64,000 nucleotides of DNA from assembly GCA_001600455.1 (NCBI GenBank), contig BCKC01000005.1:2790001-2854000 (forward strand). Reading direction: 5' to 3'. This stretch comes from Endocalyx cinctus (taxonomy: Eukaryota; Ascomycota; Sordariomycetes; Amphisphaeriales; Apiosporaceae). Of this stretch, positions 1 to 13,100 are shown one piece after another. The notes beneath the pieces were generated by a model. That model searched no databases and had not been told where the DNA came from. It saw only the letters and a list, made by a program, of their open reading frames with translations. Position numbers and translations under genes: made by a program. Every line of letters starts with the position of its first letter. Position 1 is the first letter of the stretch.

Positions 1-226
1 TAGATACTGATAAGGAAGAACCCAGAGCTGCCCAAGCATTGTCGACGGTGAGAGCAATGCCGACTATACCGAGCAAACTGTATTGCCGACTTAACTGATC
101 CTTATAACCGGCCGCATTAATCTCAATGCCATGCTCGACGGCGGCAATGATTTTATCGTTTAGTCCTCCATGCTCCTGCTTCTCATCGGCTGTTGGAGTC
201 GTACTATTTTGCGCCGTATCACCCAT
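1..226 (-). CDS. APC-superfamily amino acid/choline permease, 5' end only
   Basis: The first 75 codons of a gene that runs off the left edge. ATG is at 226, reading leftward. The product opens with a polar Ser/Thr/Glu-rich cytoplasmic tail of about 25 residues. It then reads GIEINAAGYKDQLSRQYSLL and a first hydrophobic stretch ending in NAWAALGSSL. That layout (short tail, a G-x-x-Q-L-x-R-x-[FY]-[ST] block, then a W-x-x-x-G-S/T start of TM1) is characteristic of fungal choline/GABA/amino-acid permeases of the Hnm1-Uga4 type. The expected role is plasma-membrane proton-coupled uptake of an amino acid, choline or a related amine. The substrate cannot be told from this fragment. The frame is open to the window edge and no intron is visible. 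Confidence 0.8.
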   Translation of the reverse strand, partial: MGDTAQNSTTPTADEKQEHGGLNDKIIAAVEHGIEINAAGYKDQLSRQYSLLGIVGIALTVDNAWAALGSSLSVS

Positions 227-1822
227 TATAACAAGCTGTGATAGGAAAGATCGAGACGTCTAAGGGATGGAGTTAGTGACAGGCGATACAATCAATTCGT
301 ATGGTTTTCTGCCTTAAATTGTCACCGTTTCAACGGAATTGGAGTTCAAAAAGTTCAAAAGAAGAAAGGAGATGAAGCTGCAGGTGTGAGAAGACTCGGG
401 AAGCAGATATGAAAAATGATAAAACATGCAGATGAGTGGCGCATTTGCCTACCGCATATGGAGGTACTGTTGGTTAAACCCTTGTTGAAATAATAATGGG
501 CGCGGTATGATCCGATGCAACGGTTCGGGTATAAGTCATATTTAATACATTTTGATTTGAATATATTATCTCCTGAATAGAAATAAAATGGGCAGAGAAA
601 GAAAGAAAGAAAGAAAAAAAAAGGAAGAGGAGAGGTGAGTCAAGATCTTGTCTCAAGGTGAAGTAAACCCCCTCAACTCAGCTCAAGCCCCGAGGGTTAG
701 AAGAGTTCCTCCTGTCCAATTGAAGACAAGAAATGGTAACCCGAAAGAACGCGATTGGATTTATCTGTTGCGACAATAGACAAATTAGAGAAGTTCACGC
801 AAAAGTTGGTGGTGTAACAAATTAAGGAATATTCTTACTGCCGGACAGGGTCTTTGCATCTTTGCAGGGATTCGAGTGTACAGAATTGGACCCATCTCTA
901 TTCCTTATCTCTGGCATATCTGCATACGAGTGGAGAGCTACTAAGATGCCCTTGTCGATGACGATAGAGAGACCTTAAGCTCTCGTAAAAGGTTATTGTA
1001 AGTTATCATTTGAAAGATATCAATTCCTTCGTTCTCTGGTAAATCGTTCGTTAGAAATATGTATACTATTACTGTAAATTGCTGAGTTATCAGCTCGTCG
1101 AGTCGTACACGCCATTTTCAGCCATATTTCTCCACTATCCTGCGGCGTGGACCCTTTGTCTTATCTCTATGTACATGGTATGAAAATTGTTTCTTGCGGT
1201 ACATAGCATAAATTAGTATTTATAGAAACTGGCATATATCGTGACTGATGCCGTATGAGATAATAAAGTAAGAGAAACTGATAAATACCTGGTGTTCCCC
1301 AAAAATCTGTCGTCTCTCACGAGTTACGGAGTACGTCGAATAAATTGCATGAATTTATATGGTAAGCAGTCAATTGAGTTGTCACAATAACAACTAAAAG
1401 ATTGCCTTCTTATTCCCGTCTTAAGTTCCCATGAGCTCTAGAGCTTTCTTATGGGTATGCTACTTGATATGAAGGAATAAACAAGCGTCCGACCCAAATG
1501 GAAGACGCAATCGTTCCGTAACCTTCATAACCCCCCAGACCTATTCCAACCTCTAACGCCAATCTTTTTTATTTACAGTCACATTATATCAGTCATACAT
1601 CATGCCCCTTTTTACCCAATGCCTAATTTCCTTTCATGTAGACCTTCCCTTGCCATTAGTGCCGAAAACGAACATAAAACATGGGAAAGAGTTCCAGCCC
1701 CCTATATACATCAATCATGAGCGAATTCTTCCCCGCCGTTTTTTCCCTACGCTTTTCAAATCCAACGTCTTAATGATCCACTCAAAAATAGAGGTAGCTT
1801 CTGCTCTGAAAATTCAGCTCTC
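227..1822. other. Intergenic, 5' of the permease
   Basis: AT-rich spacer between the permease start and the 3' end of the next minus-strand gene. It contains a GAAAG-rich purine run at about 596-635. Short ORFs such as 1602-1826 show no family likeness or codon bias. I see no RNA gene or repeat. Confidence 0.6.
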
Positions 1823-3234
1823 TTAAGAGAGCTCGAAATTTCTATACAAGCAAGCGCAATCGCCCGCTTTCGCCACCGCCGACGATACCGCCGAGAAATT
1901 CCCCACCGAATTCCCCTGCGCGTCCCTGCAATCGGGCACGTCGGGGCCCGGACCCGCGCTCTGACGAATCTCGACCGCGTACGGCCACTTCTCGAACCCG
2001 GCGCTCGGATGCGTCGGCCCCACCGCCGTCGTCAGGTTGCGCGGGTATTCGGCGATCCGGCGCGTCCAGATGGTCGCGTCGAGCGAGACGGCGGCATCGT
2101 CGTCGAACCGGCAGGTCGTCGTCTCGCCGTCGCTTCCGGGAAGCGCGCTCTTCGGCACGACGGTTAGGCCGGCCGATAAGGGCGCCGAAAAGGTCAATCT
2201 TTCGGTGTCGAGGCCGGGGTCGAGGACCGCGAGAGGGACGTTCGAGAATTGCGCCGTGAACGGGTTCGGCGCCGTCGAGATCACGTACTGGTTCGGGGGC
2301 GAGGACGTCGTCGCCGTTATGGTCCATTGGAACGTCGCGGCCGAATCGGACGGCGACGACGCCGCGTATGTGCTGAATGGGAAACAATTGAAAGTGTCGG
2401 CGTTGGATGTGCAGTCCGTGCTGATGTTGGATAGCGCCGTGACGAATGAGTATGACCCCGCCGGAAATACGACGGAATTACTCGATGATAATGAATCATT
2501 TTGGGGTGTCTCTTTTCCTCGGCTGTGGTAATTTTCCATATATAAGGTAAGCGCGAAGTTTGTGCCTTTTTTTTTTTCCTCCGTGAAGGACTTGTTTATT
2601 GGGAGGAGGGGAAGATTGCTGTATTTTGCTTTTCCGAAAGCAAAGAAACTTACTTCACCCGTCTCAATCCAATCACCAAGCCCGCCACGAGCGCTACGAC
2701 GAGAGCGGCTCCGATGAAAAAGTACAAAGCGGCTCGGTACCAGCCACCCCTCCTACGGAACCAATTCGCCATCTTGGTATTCCTGATCCCTTCTCGGGTT
2801 TTCTCCTCTCTTTCGACCGCCGGCTCTCTATAGCTGGACTTCGCCCATATCTGCGACGACGGCTGCGTGGAAGAGGTCGGCGTTTCGAGGGTGCAGCTCT
2901 CCACCGTGCCGCTCGACTGCGTGTTGGCCGTATACGGCGGAGGGAGGCCTTCGGGACGGCAAGGATATACGTAACCTCCGGGAGGGAGCTGCCTTCTCGG
3001 CGACCTCTGCGGTATTTCGGGCGTGGGCGGCTCGGTCGGCGGCGTCGTCGTCGCTCGACTCGTCATCGAAGAAGTTCTCTCGTTATCGTGATCGCCGTGC
3101 CCGTCCTGATTCTCCGGAATATTTCCCCCGCCCTCGTGGAAAGAGTCGTCCTCCGTTATGACGGGCATGGGACACCGAGCGCTGTACGAGGTCGACGGCC
3201 GCCGCTTAGACGAGGCGGGTGGCGTGGTGACCAT
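1823..3234 (-). CDS. Single-pass membrane protein with Pro-rich N-terminus and PPPY motif; function unknown
   Basis: Two exons, 3234..2654 and 2522..1823, joined by an intron with donor GTAAGT (2653-2648) and acceptor CAG. They give 426 codons. Residues 1-165 are hydrophilic, Pro/Ser/Arg-rich and probably cytosolic, with a PPPY motif (LPPPYTANT) that could bind a WW-domain ubiquitin ligase of the Rsp5/Nedd4 class. Arg-rich WFRRRGGWYR precedes one strong transmembrane helix at about 168-190. The C-terminal half of about 235 residues has several Cys and N-glycosylation sequons and no second helix, so it is probably extracellular or lumenal. It ends CACLYRNFELS. The layout resembles uncharacterised proteins common in Sordariomycetes. 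I recognise no catalytic domain and assign no function. Confidence 0.75.
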
Positions 3235-4496
3235 TGTTACCGATAGGTAAGAAAATAACCGCCTGGCAGGTTCGAAGTAGACCGGAAAGGGTTCGCGTTG
3301 AATTGAGTTTCTTGTCTCAATGGGTTTGTTTCCCGATACCGTGGTAATTTCTTATATGGCATGGTAAATGCCTTTTGTCACGTTTGATTTCCGCCCTCCC
3401 ACCAAATCAACATTTCTGGTTCTCTTTCTCAGCTCTCGATTCTACCTTCAATTTTCCCTGTAAGTATTTATATCACAAGAAAGCATAAAACACTTTTACG
3501 GATGCAATGGCAAGGGATGATTTAGAATCCGAACACTCGTATATTATGCTCAAGATAAGAAGAAGAGAGAGAAGGGGGAAAAAAGAAGAGACAAAAACAG
3601 ATCAATGAAGTTAGATGACTCTTATGAATCGATTGGCGCCATATGGCCTACTCAGCCAGGTGGGCACCATGACTCGAAATATCGGTTCAGCTCGTAATAA
3701 CAAGCCAACCATTATGGAGATGATTCAGCCCAGTATGTACGGCATTCATTAGTGCCTCTCTTGACTTAGGTAGCCGAGAATAGACGACAGAGTGAAAGGC
3801 GAAAAATATAATAAAGTAAACAATAAGTAACCAATCATATACAATGGTAACTTTCGTTGCCGAAGTATTTATTGGCCTATGGGAAATTCGGTCGTCAAAT
3901 GGATATTGTCGAAAAAAAGCAATGCGTTTTTCATAGTACAAGCAAATAATCCACCTTCGATGATTGTACTATCTACTCGGCTCCCTAGCGCGATGGTCAA
4001 CATCAGACATTCTTAATATGCAAAGACCACTGCTACCTCTGACGATAATATTGCGGACGATCACAGTAAGCAGTGACACCTACTCCTACCCTTATACCGG
4101 TTTTCCAAGTTCTCGTTCCGGTGCCTCTCGAGCGAAAGGTGAGATCGAAGGTGAAAAGTAGCTGCTTAGGGCAGATTGTAGGACACTAAAATGGTCCTTC
4201 AAGGTCCTCTCAGATCGCCGATTACTTCAGTGGCTTATATATGAGCCTCTTTACCAAAGATAGATGGGACTTGAACTATTGCTACTTAATCAATAGAGAA
4301 ATTATTTCCCCGTATACTGTAATCAATAAATATATTACCATACTATCTTAGTCTAGTACACCGGTTAAAGATAAGATGTGGGAATGAGATGGTTACACTA
4401 TATTGTACTTCTAGAATGATGCTATAGATATCATGTGCGATAGGCGGCGCCGTATTCTTACGCAAACACTAGGTTAAACTATTATATCCCCCTTTC
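3235..4496. other. Intergenic spacer with purine tract
   Basis: Lies between the start of the membrane-protein gene and the stop of the peroxisomal ABC transporter, so it holds a promoter at its left side and a 3' region at its right. A purine-rich tract (AAGAAGAGAGAGAAGGGGG type) sits at about 3555-3596. Small ORFs at 3687-3941 and 3964-4161 lack any recognisable domain and I regard them as chance. Confidence 0.6.
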
Positions 4497-7088
4497 TTAC
4501 GAAGATGCAGCCTCCGACTCTACATAGGGCGGCGGGTCCAAAGGTGCCTCTCTTTTCTCAACCCAAACATCGGCTAACTCCTTCTCGATCTCTTCGCGCC
4601 GCTTCTTCCACTCCTCAACCTGGGAAAGACGTTCGCGGAGATCCTGAAGTTCGCGTTCGACTTGCATCTTCTCCTTTTCGGTACCGATGCGCTCAAACTC
4701 CCACTCGTCGCCTCTTTCGCCCATGCCGAGAGAAAGGTTGAAAGTGTGGTATTTCTTCAATGAGGCGCGGGTAGATATCGTGATCAAAGCTGTGTTAGAT
4801 TCGTTAGTTTGAATGTATATTATAAACGACAATGATTAGAAATAGTAATAAACAGATGAAAACTTACTGATGCCCCTCTCCTTGCAAGTCTCGTATAAGA
4901 GACCCTCCACATCACTTGAAACAGCACTGGTGCCTTCATCAATGATGGCGTACTGAGGCTCGTGGTAAAGCAAGCGGGCGAAACCCACTCGCTGCTTCTC
5001 ACCACCGCTCAGCACGTCTTTCCATTCCTTTCGGGTGTCCCAGCCACCTTCGCGATCGGGCAGGTATCCGAGCTTGGCGGCGTCGAGAACTGCTTTGAGA
5101 TCATCCTCGCTCTTGCGCTTGAGTCGCATGTCCAACTCGCCATCCGGGTAGATGACTTGGTCGCGCAGCGTCCCGACGGTTAAGTAAGGTCGTTGGGGTA
5201 GGAACATGATTCCGTCTTCGCCAATAGACTTAGGTCTACTCACGAGGCCTCGGTAGACGGGCCAGAGTCCAGCAAGTATTCTCGCGATTGCAGTCTTACC
5301 CACGCCGTTCGGTCCGGATATGAGGAGGTGTTCGCCGCGGCGCACAATCAGAGACAAAGATTCGAGAAGCTCATCGCCCCCTTGCGGCCAGAGGCCAGGG
5401 GCGACAACCGGCACATGCTCAAGTCGCACGCCGTCGAAGCCCTTCTGTATCGTTCCCTGCACGTCGGACAGAGAGTATAGTTCGTTTCCGCTGGGCCTGG
5501 GGAAATAAGCATTGGCGTGAGCACGATGAAGGGTGGCAATGAGCGTGTAAACGCGGCTCGTGTAGCCCGCTAGTTCGGCAAGGTCCTTGATCGAGTACAT
5601 CATTCTTCCGCCGGCGTCGGCGAGAGACAGCATCAGCCGCTTGTTGGTGATGAAGTCTTTCATTCGGTTACGTTCGCGTCCACCTTCCTCGGCACCACCG
5701 AGCATTTCCGACGCACCTCCTGAGCCGCCCCATGCCGGGAGGAAGACCGGCAAAGATGATAGGAGGTATCCGTACGCGCTCCAGCTGTACTTCAGAATAA
5801 AGTCTTCCAAGATATTATATCGGATCTTGAGCATATATATTCCCTCCATCCAGCTTTTCAGAGATTTAAATTCCTTGTTTAAGAAAGTTTTCTCCATCTC
5901 GGCGCCGCCGTAAAAGGCGACTTCCTCGGCATTCGCAATAAGACGTGCGTGCAAGCTTCGGAAGTCGCCTTCTTTCCGTCCCTCAACGGCCTTAAGCTTG
6001 CCGAAAGGAGGCGACATCTGTCTCAAGATGCTCGCGGTGAGGAAGTAGTTACTCAAGAGACCGGTTAAGGCCAATGGACCAAGTGATTGGTAAAGTTGGT
6101 AGTTAAATACGCAGATGTCGACGAAAGGCTTCCCAAGGGAGGAATATAGATTTGCAGCAGAGGCACAGAAGAGGGTGAGGTCTTGCGTAATAAATTGATC
6201 AGCACCTTGACCAACTCCCCCGTCTAAATTCGATAGTTTGTAGTAATTTAGGTTGTCATTGAGATAGAGGTCATGAATATATCGGGTTAGTCTTGTTCGG
6301 AAGGCAATAGACACTTTCGACTCGAGGTACTTGATCATAGAGTTTGTGTATGACGCGAATCCTCCAAGGCCACACCACTATATCAATAGAGAATGATTAG
6401 TTATATGCCTCTGGTAAAGAATTAAAATACGCTAGTGTCAATGAGTGTAGAAGCTTACCTTTACGATACCCCATAGAAATAACCTACCATTTCCTGCGAC
6501 CAAGTCACGAACGATTTCACCATCAAGGCGAGCTACTACAAGCGAAAGGTAGGTCCGAAGCATCAAGAATATGCTATGGCTGATCAGTAATCCGGCTTCC
6601 TTGCTAGACCATCGTGGTATCATGATGCTCATCAAGCTCAGGAATTGATGTAAAAAGGCTAGGTTCAGCCCTGGTTTCGTCTGCGCCGAAGGAACGGTAC
6701 CATCACCTAGACCAGAGACTTTTGGGGGATTCAAGAAGAGCCGCCGATGCGCCTCGAAGGTCAGAGGTTTGGTCCTGTGAATGACGACTTTTGACGTGCC
6801 ATCTTTGTAAGGTACGTAAACGGTTCTCGACCCGTCCTTGTTGAACAGCCAGGAGTTTGTGCGCACCAGTTTCTTTCCTTGCTCTTTTTCCTGCCGTCTC
6901 CGCTTCCACCATCGCCGACTACCTTCGGCTGCGAGTATGATCGACGTGGCGAGAGCGAGGGTGGCAGCGAGCTTGGTTCTTCGGGATGTGTTCTTTAGGC
7001 GGTCTCGGATGAGCTTCTTGTATTTCTCGATGAAAGCTTCCAGGATATCCTGCGATGCAGAATGACGCAGGGTCGATTGGACGGCCAT
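4497..7088 (-). CDS. Peroxisomal long-chain fatty acyl ABC half-transporter (ABCD family, Pxa1/Pxa2-like)
   Basis: Three exons: 7088..6459, 6377..4868 and 4789..4497, giving 810 aa, a normal ABCD length. It imports long-chain fatty acids or their CoA esters into peroxisomes for beta-oxidation, normally as a Pxa1/Pxa2 heterodimer. The N-terminal 90 residues are basic and lead to the ABCD membrane domain. The EAA-like loop reads NAEEVAFYGG (about residue 358). The nucleotide-binding domain has Walker A GPNGVGKT (about 564), Q-loop FLPQRPYL, signature LSGGEKQR (about 666) and Walker B IIDEGTSAVS (about 690). ABCD proteins usually have Cys where this has Gly, but the catalytic Glu is kept. A charged coiled-coil C-terminus with an ERELQDLRERL repeat follows. 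Introns have GTAAGC, GTAAGT donors and TAG, CAG acceptors. Whether it is Pxa1 or Pxa2 is not resolved. Confidence 0.9.
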
Positions 7089-10000
7089 TGTTACCGCGAC
7101 ACGTAAAAGAACAGGAAATCCGCCCGTCTCTTTTTAATTGCTATTACGCGAACAGAGTAGCATAAGCGTAGAAGCAGCCATTGGTAGCGAATACCTTAGG
7201 GCAAGCATTCAATGCATTTGTTTTCAAATAGATAATAAAATTGGTCGAGTTTCTAGTATGTTTTGTCACTTCGAATTATCAACTATTTCGAGGATTCGGA
7301 TATAGGAAGATGGAGAGATGCAGAGTATCCGTCATTGCTGACGATCGCTTGCAATCGGCACGCTACTGGCATGTGATGGTCCGAGGTTCAGTGACTGGAA
7401 ACTGGAAACTGGAAACGTGGGGTATTAGCCACATTACCCCAAAGAGGGTGGTTGTTATTGTGGCTATGCCGATCTTGGCGTTGTGGCTTGGTTTATTCTA
7501 TCCGACTAGCCGACATTCTTGTCCTTTTTGAGTGAATGAGTGATGTTGAAGTACATCAGTTCGGAAGATTTGTATCTTGCATTAAGTGGAATTAGAAACT
7601 AAAGTAATGCGAAACCTATTATAATGAGATGATTACGATCAGTCTTTAACTGGGTATTTAGGGACTGCGTTCAAATGAATACATATGAACTTATCATCAC
7701 TATACCGGGCGCCAACAGAGCCAATCAGCACTTAAGCCTACTACTTCAAATTCACATTTCACTAGAAAGTTGGTTTACCCCGGTTCTCGTAGGTGCACAT
7801 ACATAGACTTATACGTACTGGGTATGTATAGCGACGCGAATCATTGGCTAAAGCTTGCCGCCGTCCCTAGGTATTCTTAATCTTCTAGGTGTATCATCCT
7901 CTTCCAGTATACTTATCAGTACGCAATAGGTCACATCTAAGTTAAAGCATGAACATGTTCAGATCAAGTTTATCTTTTGCATCTGCATATGAGCACGCAC
8001 GGATTTACAGAAACGAACCATTAATATTCCATCAAATATATATCTTACATACTGTACGACTGACTGCATACGTAGTATAGGGTAATACACGTAAATGCTC
8101 GACTGGTAGAGCCGACGCGCAGTGGAATTTGCACTACGGACGCCTCCTTTAATTAGCTTGCTTACTCTGAAAGCTGAGTACTGTGGACGACCAAGCGACG
8201 GTGCGATGCTTAGGTACATCGCCGAGATAAATCCAGTGTGGGTCTGGAGCTTCTTCCCCTTATAACTGTTTATTACAGCCTCTACACGAGTTCTCCCACT
8301 GATTGTATATTGCATTGGGATTCCTACGAGTATACGTAAACAATAACTCGAAGACGATTTTGATCTTCGAATAGCAGAGCGCGAGATGCGTAATATATAC
8401 CTAGTATGTACAGTACCTATACGCGCAATATACTTAGCATCACGTCTTATACTGAAAAAGATAGATGGAATTAGTTAATAGATAATAACATTTCGCTCGG
8501 CGTATATAACAGATTTCATCTCATGTAATTTCCGCACCCTGTTTTCTAAGTACTTTACAAGACAAAACGAAAGTACCCATTAGGGACGACAGCTTAAATT
8601 AACGTTAGGGTGAGGATACAGGGAAAGCACTGTATACATGTTAGGTGTAGTGTAAAAAGCTATTTAGCACTCTTGAAATCTGAGAAAATCTCAAAGCTTA
8701 GGTGCTTCTATCTGCTAAAAACATGGCCAACAACCATCCTACTGGCCGCCAAGGTAAAGAGGACCCGCCTGGAAAGCGACCCTTACCACCCCCCTAAATT
8801 TGAACCCTAGTCATATTCGATTCGTGGTTATATTAATTACACAGTCCTCGGCTTGAACGGATTAGGATTAACGACCTCGCTGCTTTTACTCTTTGGCCTT
8901 ACCTGATAATCACGTGCTCAGCTTACGCATTCGAAATTTGTCTTCTTCTACGGAAGTATTTACATTGAGGCGAGACTTCTTATTGCGTTTTGGATCGGAG
9001 GAGCGGATGAGATATTTCACTTGACAGTTTTTTCTTGAGTAACACTGGAAGTCTTTCTTCAACGGAATTTGTCCGAGACGAGATAGAGGAGCAGGGGGTA
9101 CATACGGTATGGATCTCATGGGGCCGGACGCGTTAAAGGAGCTCTTTAGATAGAATTTTCAAGTCGATATGTTTTATGGCAACGAGACCTGATATCACCC
9201 ACAATCCAAGTTGTCATAGCTGAGGAGAAGAATAGGCAGTAAATGTATGATACGTGAATCATTGGGCGCAAGCGGCGATAAAAGAGACATTCTGGCATTG
9301 ACTCCTTCCTCTTATCCAATGGGGAGCTTTTACAACTCGTGGCATTTCTAAGTATACGTCATGGTTATTCAAGATTGGACGATCATGTTATTCCGCGTAC
9401 CGGATACGTATTTGCGATTTGATAAATGAGATTTGTAAGGATAATAGCCATAAGGGATCTTGGGTATATTGATATCACGTGATGCGATAATTCGATACCT
9501 CTGAACTAGAACTTGGAAATCTTGAAATGAAACTACGCTGGTCGGAATACTGAATTCTGTTAAGTTAGACTCAATAGTTTGATGCCTGTATACTTACAGT
9601 ATATAACGACGTGGGATATTGTTAGATTTAATCTGGTCCAATCCTCAAGCATTGAAATGCCGTTTTCGATACCACGGTTCTACCGTTGCTTAACCGTATG
9701 AAACAACTACAAACTTCAAAGTACAAAAGTAGACGGGTGAATTCAACCTCGACTAAAATCTATACGTATTCTACTTCGTATAATAATCCTTCGTGTTTAT
9801 ATGTAAAGAATGAGAAATGCAAGAGTACTTTATACGCAATATATCGTAAATATTTAAAGCAGCGCTCTAGAAATGTTCAAGTCGTATGAATTGGATACTC
9901 TCACCCATGGATCCTGGTATTCATCAAGTTATTTCCCACATGCACTAGCGGCTGTCCACCCTGGTCATTTGCCCCATAACTTCTTTAGAAGTACTTAAAC

Positions 10001-11491
10001 TTGTAGGGGGCAATTACAGGAGGTGATTATAACTATTGCCTGGGTTTATTGTACCCAATTAGCACACTATTGAGGAATTGGACGGTGAATAGGTTGGAAT
10101 CATTTCGCTTGTAATCCTAGCAAATCATTTAGTACCTAAGTAGTAGGCACTCTTGTACACAATAAGGAGGTAAAAAAATACCTAGGTACCTACCTAGGTA
10201 TTCTCATAGCGCTCGGCCCCGTATTCTCTCATTTCTTCAGCCTCTAAAGTTAGCTTGTCAAGCTATCTAGACTACCCTACCCTACCTAGATAAAATAGGT
10301 ATCCTACCCTATCCGGTACTGTGTGCATCACGGATGTCGATACATTTAAAACATGTACATAATTTAAGTACCCCTTGGTAAAATCCAACCACTTACTTGG
10401 TAGATGTATTGGTTGTACCATACTTTTTGGACAATTCTATACGCGAAATAATTCTTTAATTAAAGATTGAGTTACAAGTACTCCAAGTACCTAATGTAAA
10501 TCTTTGATGTAAAAAGGGACAAGGTGATCCGTGCGCTCAACCTATCTTCCCTACTCCCCATTCTCTACTCTCTCGACTTACTCATACCGCAATCTCTCTC
10601 CTTTGTATATTGAATCTTTCTATTGAACTCCTTAAGCAGTTCTATTTTTTCCCCTTCTTCACCTTATCCTTTTTTTTTTCTTCTTCTTCTAGAGGATACG
10701 TTCCTCGTTCTTAATATTCGAGGATCGTTATCGCCCTATCCGACTTATTCTAATCCTTTTTTTAATCGAGAAATCTACCGCGCGTCGAACGTTCTTCTGC
10801 AACAGAACGAGTATTCGCCCGAGACATCACTTTCTTTCGCATTTAATTCCTCCTTCATCCGTTTCGCCCGTATTAGCATCCCAATAACAAATCCCATTAT
10901 CGCGCCCATTTTTCTCGATCATCCAGTGAACGGTCTAATTAAAGAGCGAATAATCTAATCCCACCGAATTCTGCTATTCGTCGGACAAGCGCTAGATTTT
11001 TTTTACTTTATTTTAAAACGTCCCCTTAGGTCAAGATCACCAAAGTTATAACGGCGCCTATCACCAAAGGGCCGCTGAAGGCCATCTGTTGCTGTGCTAG
11101 GGAGTTTGGTCGCTATTGGTGGCTATTCAAGATTGAATACGGAGGTGAGAAGCGATTACTTATTTGTTCGATATTTTCATTTGCTTTGATTCTTTTTTTT
11201 TTCCTCTTCCCGATATTTTGGGAACACAGGAGTATTCCTGGTGTTGTTTGAATCTAAATCTGATTGCATTCTCCGCGATTTTATGGGTACCAATTCATCC
11301 AACTAAAATAGAAAGTCTGGATTTTTGGGCATTCGGCAATCTGACTTTCATTCGCGCAAATTTCCCATCATTTATTTATCTTCACCATCGTCTTCCTTTC
11401 CAACATGCAATATTTATAAAGATCTAATAGAAATACAGTGCGATAGCATTACGTACTTGCGAAACCGTCCAACTCTTCCTTGTACTGGATA
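7089..11491. other. 4.4-kb intergenic region between divergent genes
   Basis: AT-rich. It holds three tandem copies of the heptamer ACTGGAA at 7394-7414 and two copies of the palindromic decamer TACCTAGGTA at 10179-10188 and 10191-10200. A dense pyrimidine tract ending TTCTTCTTCTTCTAG at about 10628-10692 is typical of a fungal promoter or transcript leader for the phosphatase gene downstream. Small ORFs at 7241, 7959, 8610, 9686 and 10623 have no family likeness. Confidence 0.55.
10179..10200. repeat. Two adjacent copies of palindrome TACCTAGGTA
   Basis: Two perfect 10-bp palindromes separated by CC. Related TAGGTA/CTACC runs occur nearby at 10262-10310 and at about 21815-21846. No function is implied. 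Confidence 0.7.
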
Positions 11492-13100
11492 ATGTCAAAG
11501 GATTTAGAGCTGAATTCCTTAGTAAAACAAGATAGCTCCAAAGATAACGACGCAATCTTACTCGAGGATAATTCGAGTTCGCAAAGAGGTCACAACCTCT
11601 TAAATATACCATCGCGTTCTTCTTCTCGGAAGATGCAATCATCCCCATCGACAACTCAACTTAGTGGCGCAACCGCAAACGAGCCCAGAGATAGCATTGG
11701 TGGGAACTCGAGAGCTTCAAAACGCAGCATGTTAGGGCGACGTCGGAACGGTAGCGCCTCGAGCCACCGTTCTGGGATGGGCACAAATCCTACGGCTACG
11801 CCTTCGGCTTCATCTCCTAATTCACCCAGTGTCCCCCAACGACGGAAGAAGGGCGGCCTCCTATCGCTCCTCGGATGCTGCGTTGTTCCTGAAAATGCAA
11901 ACGCTCTTGAAGGCGGGGACGAGCCCCTACCTTCCCATAAGTTGGATAAGATTCCACAGCGGCCTCTCACGTCTAGTCGAAGGACAGTAACACCCTCTGA
12001 GCAAACCAGTGGCAGCAAATCCCAGCTTTACGAAAAAGAGAAAGAAATACCTAGTACATCGCAGGACCCTTCAAAATCCGCAAAACGCGCCTCGGCGGCC
12101 ACGACTCGCGAGCAGGCGATCTCGAACGATCGCGATGTAGATCACATGCAAACAGCTGTCGGTAATAGCGCATCCGGCCCTAGTATCACGGTCAATCCTC
12201 CCAGTGGCGACAGCCAGGATGCAATTGGATCTAACGAGAAGGCCATGGCCAACGGCATGGATAATGATGTCGAGATGCCAGATGCCGACCAAGACGCTAC
12301 TCAACGACTTCCGGCGGTTCCCTCTCCAACAGATGAAGAATATCAAAAGCCTGCTCCTCCTGGTCCAGTCCCGATGGCCCCTACCCCAGTTCCGGCGGCA
12401 GAGGAAGAAAACGTCGTGGATGTTGAAGAAGTACAACAAAAATTTCTTTTGCCTCCGATTGATCCAAAATTGAAGGGCAGGAAATGTTTAGTCCTCGATC
12501 TAGACGAGACTCTTGTACACAGTTCATTCAAGGTAAGCAAATCGATTTGCCCAACTTGAGATTTCTAGCTGACCATATCAGATACTCCACCAAGCCGATT
12601 TCACAATACCGGTTGAAATTGAAGGCAATTATCATAATGTCTATGTAATCAAACGACCAGGCGTAGACCAGTTTATGAAGAGAGTTGGTGAGCTTTACGA
12701 AGTGGTAGTTTTCACTGCTTCTGTATCGAAGGTACGTTACTCCCCAGTATTTACTGTTTTCAGACATAAGCTCACGCACGATCCACAGTATGGCGACCCG
12801 CTACTTGACCAGCTGGATATTCATAAAGTGGTCCACCACCGATTATTCCGCGAGAGTTGTTACAACCATCAAGGCAATTACGTCAAGGACTTGTCGCAAG
12901 TCGGCCGCGACTTGAAGGACACCATTATCATCGATAACTCACCTACATCCTACATTTTCCATCCCCAACACGCCGTGCCTATTAGCAGTTGGTTCTCTGA
13001 TGCGCATGACAATGAGCTGTTGGATCTAATTCCCGTTCTCGAGGACCTGGCTGGTTCTGACGTACAGGATGTCAGCCTTGTTCTTGATGTCACTCTTTGA
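11492..13100 (+). CDS. psr1: Psr1-type plasma-membrane phosphatase (FCP1 homology / HAD family)
   Basis: Three exons: 11492..12532, 12582..12731 and 12789..13100, giving 500 aa. The HAD-type FCP1 homology domain starts with [11 protein letters not shown] (DxDxT near residues 336-340), the aspartyl-phosphate nucleophile motif. It continues through [29 protein letters not shown] and [20 protein letters not shown] and ends DVTL. In yeast, Psr1/Psr2 dephosphorylate Msn2 with Whi2 in sodium and general stress. The Ser/Thr-rich, low-complexity 300-residue N-terminus contains [10 protein letters not shown], a likely palmitoylation site for membrane anchoring, as in Psr1. Intron 1 has branch GCTGAC and both introns are phase 0. 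ATG 11492 has A at -3. In-frame codons continue upstream to a TTG at 11480, so a 5' exon cannot be excluded. Confidence 0.85.

Noticed and set aside
2599..3246. 215-codon Arg-rich plus-strand ORF.
   Set aside because: Antisense of exon 1 of the PPPY membrane protein, which has a TM helix and consensus splice sites.
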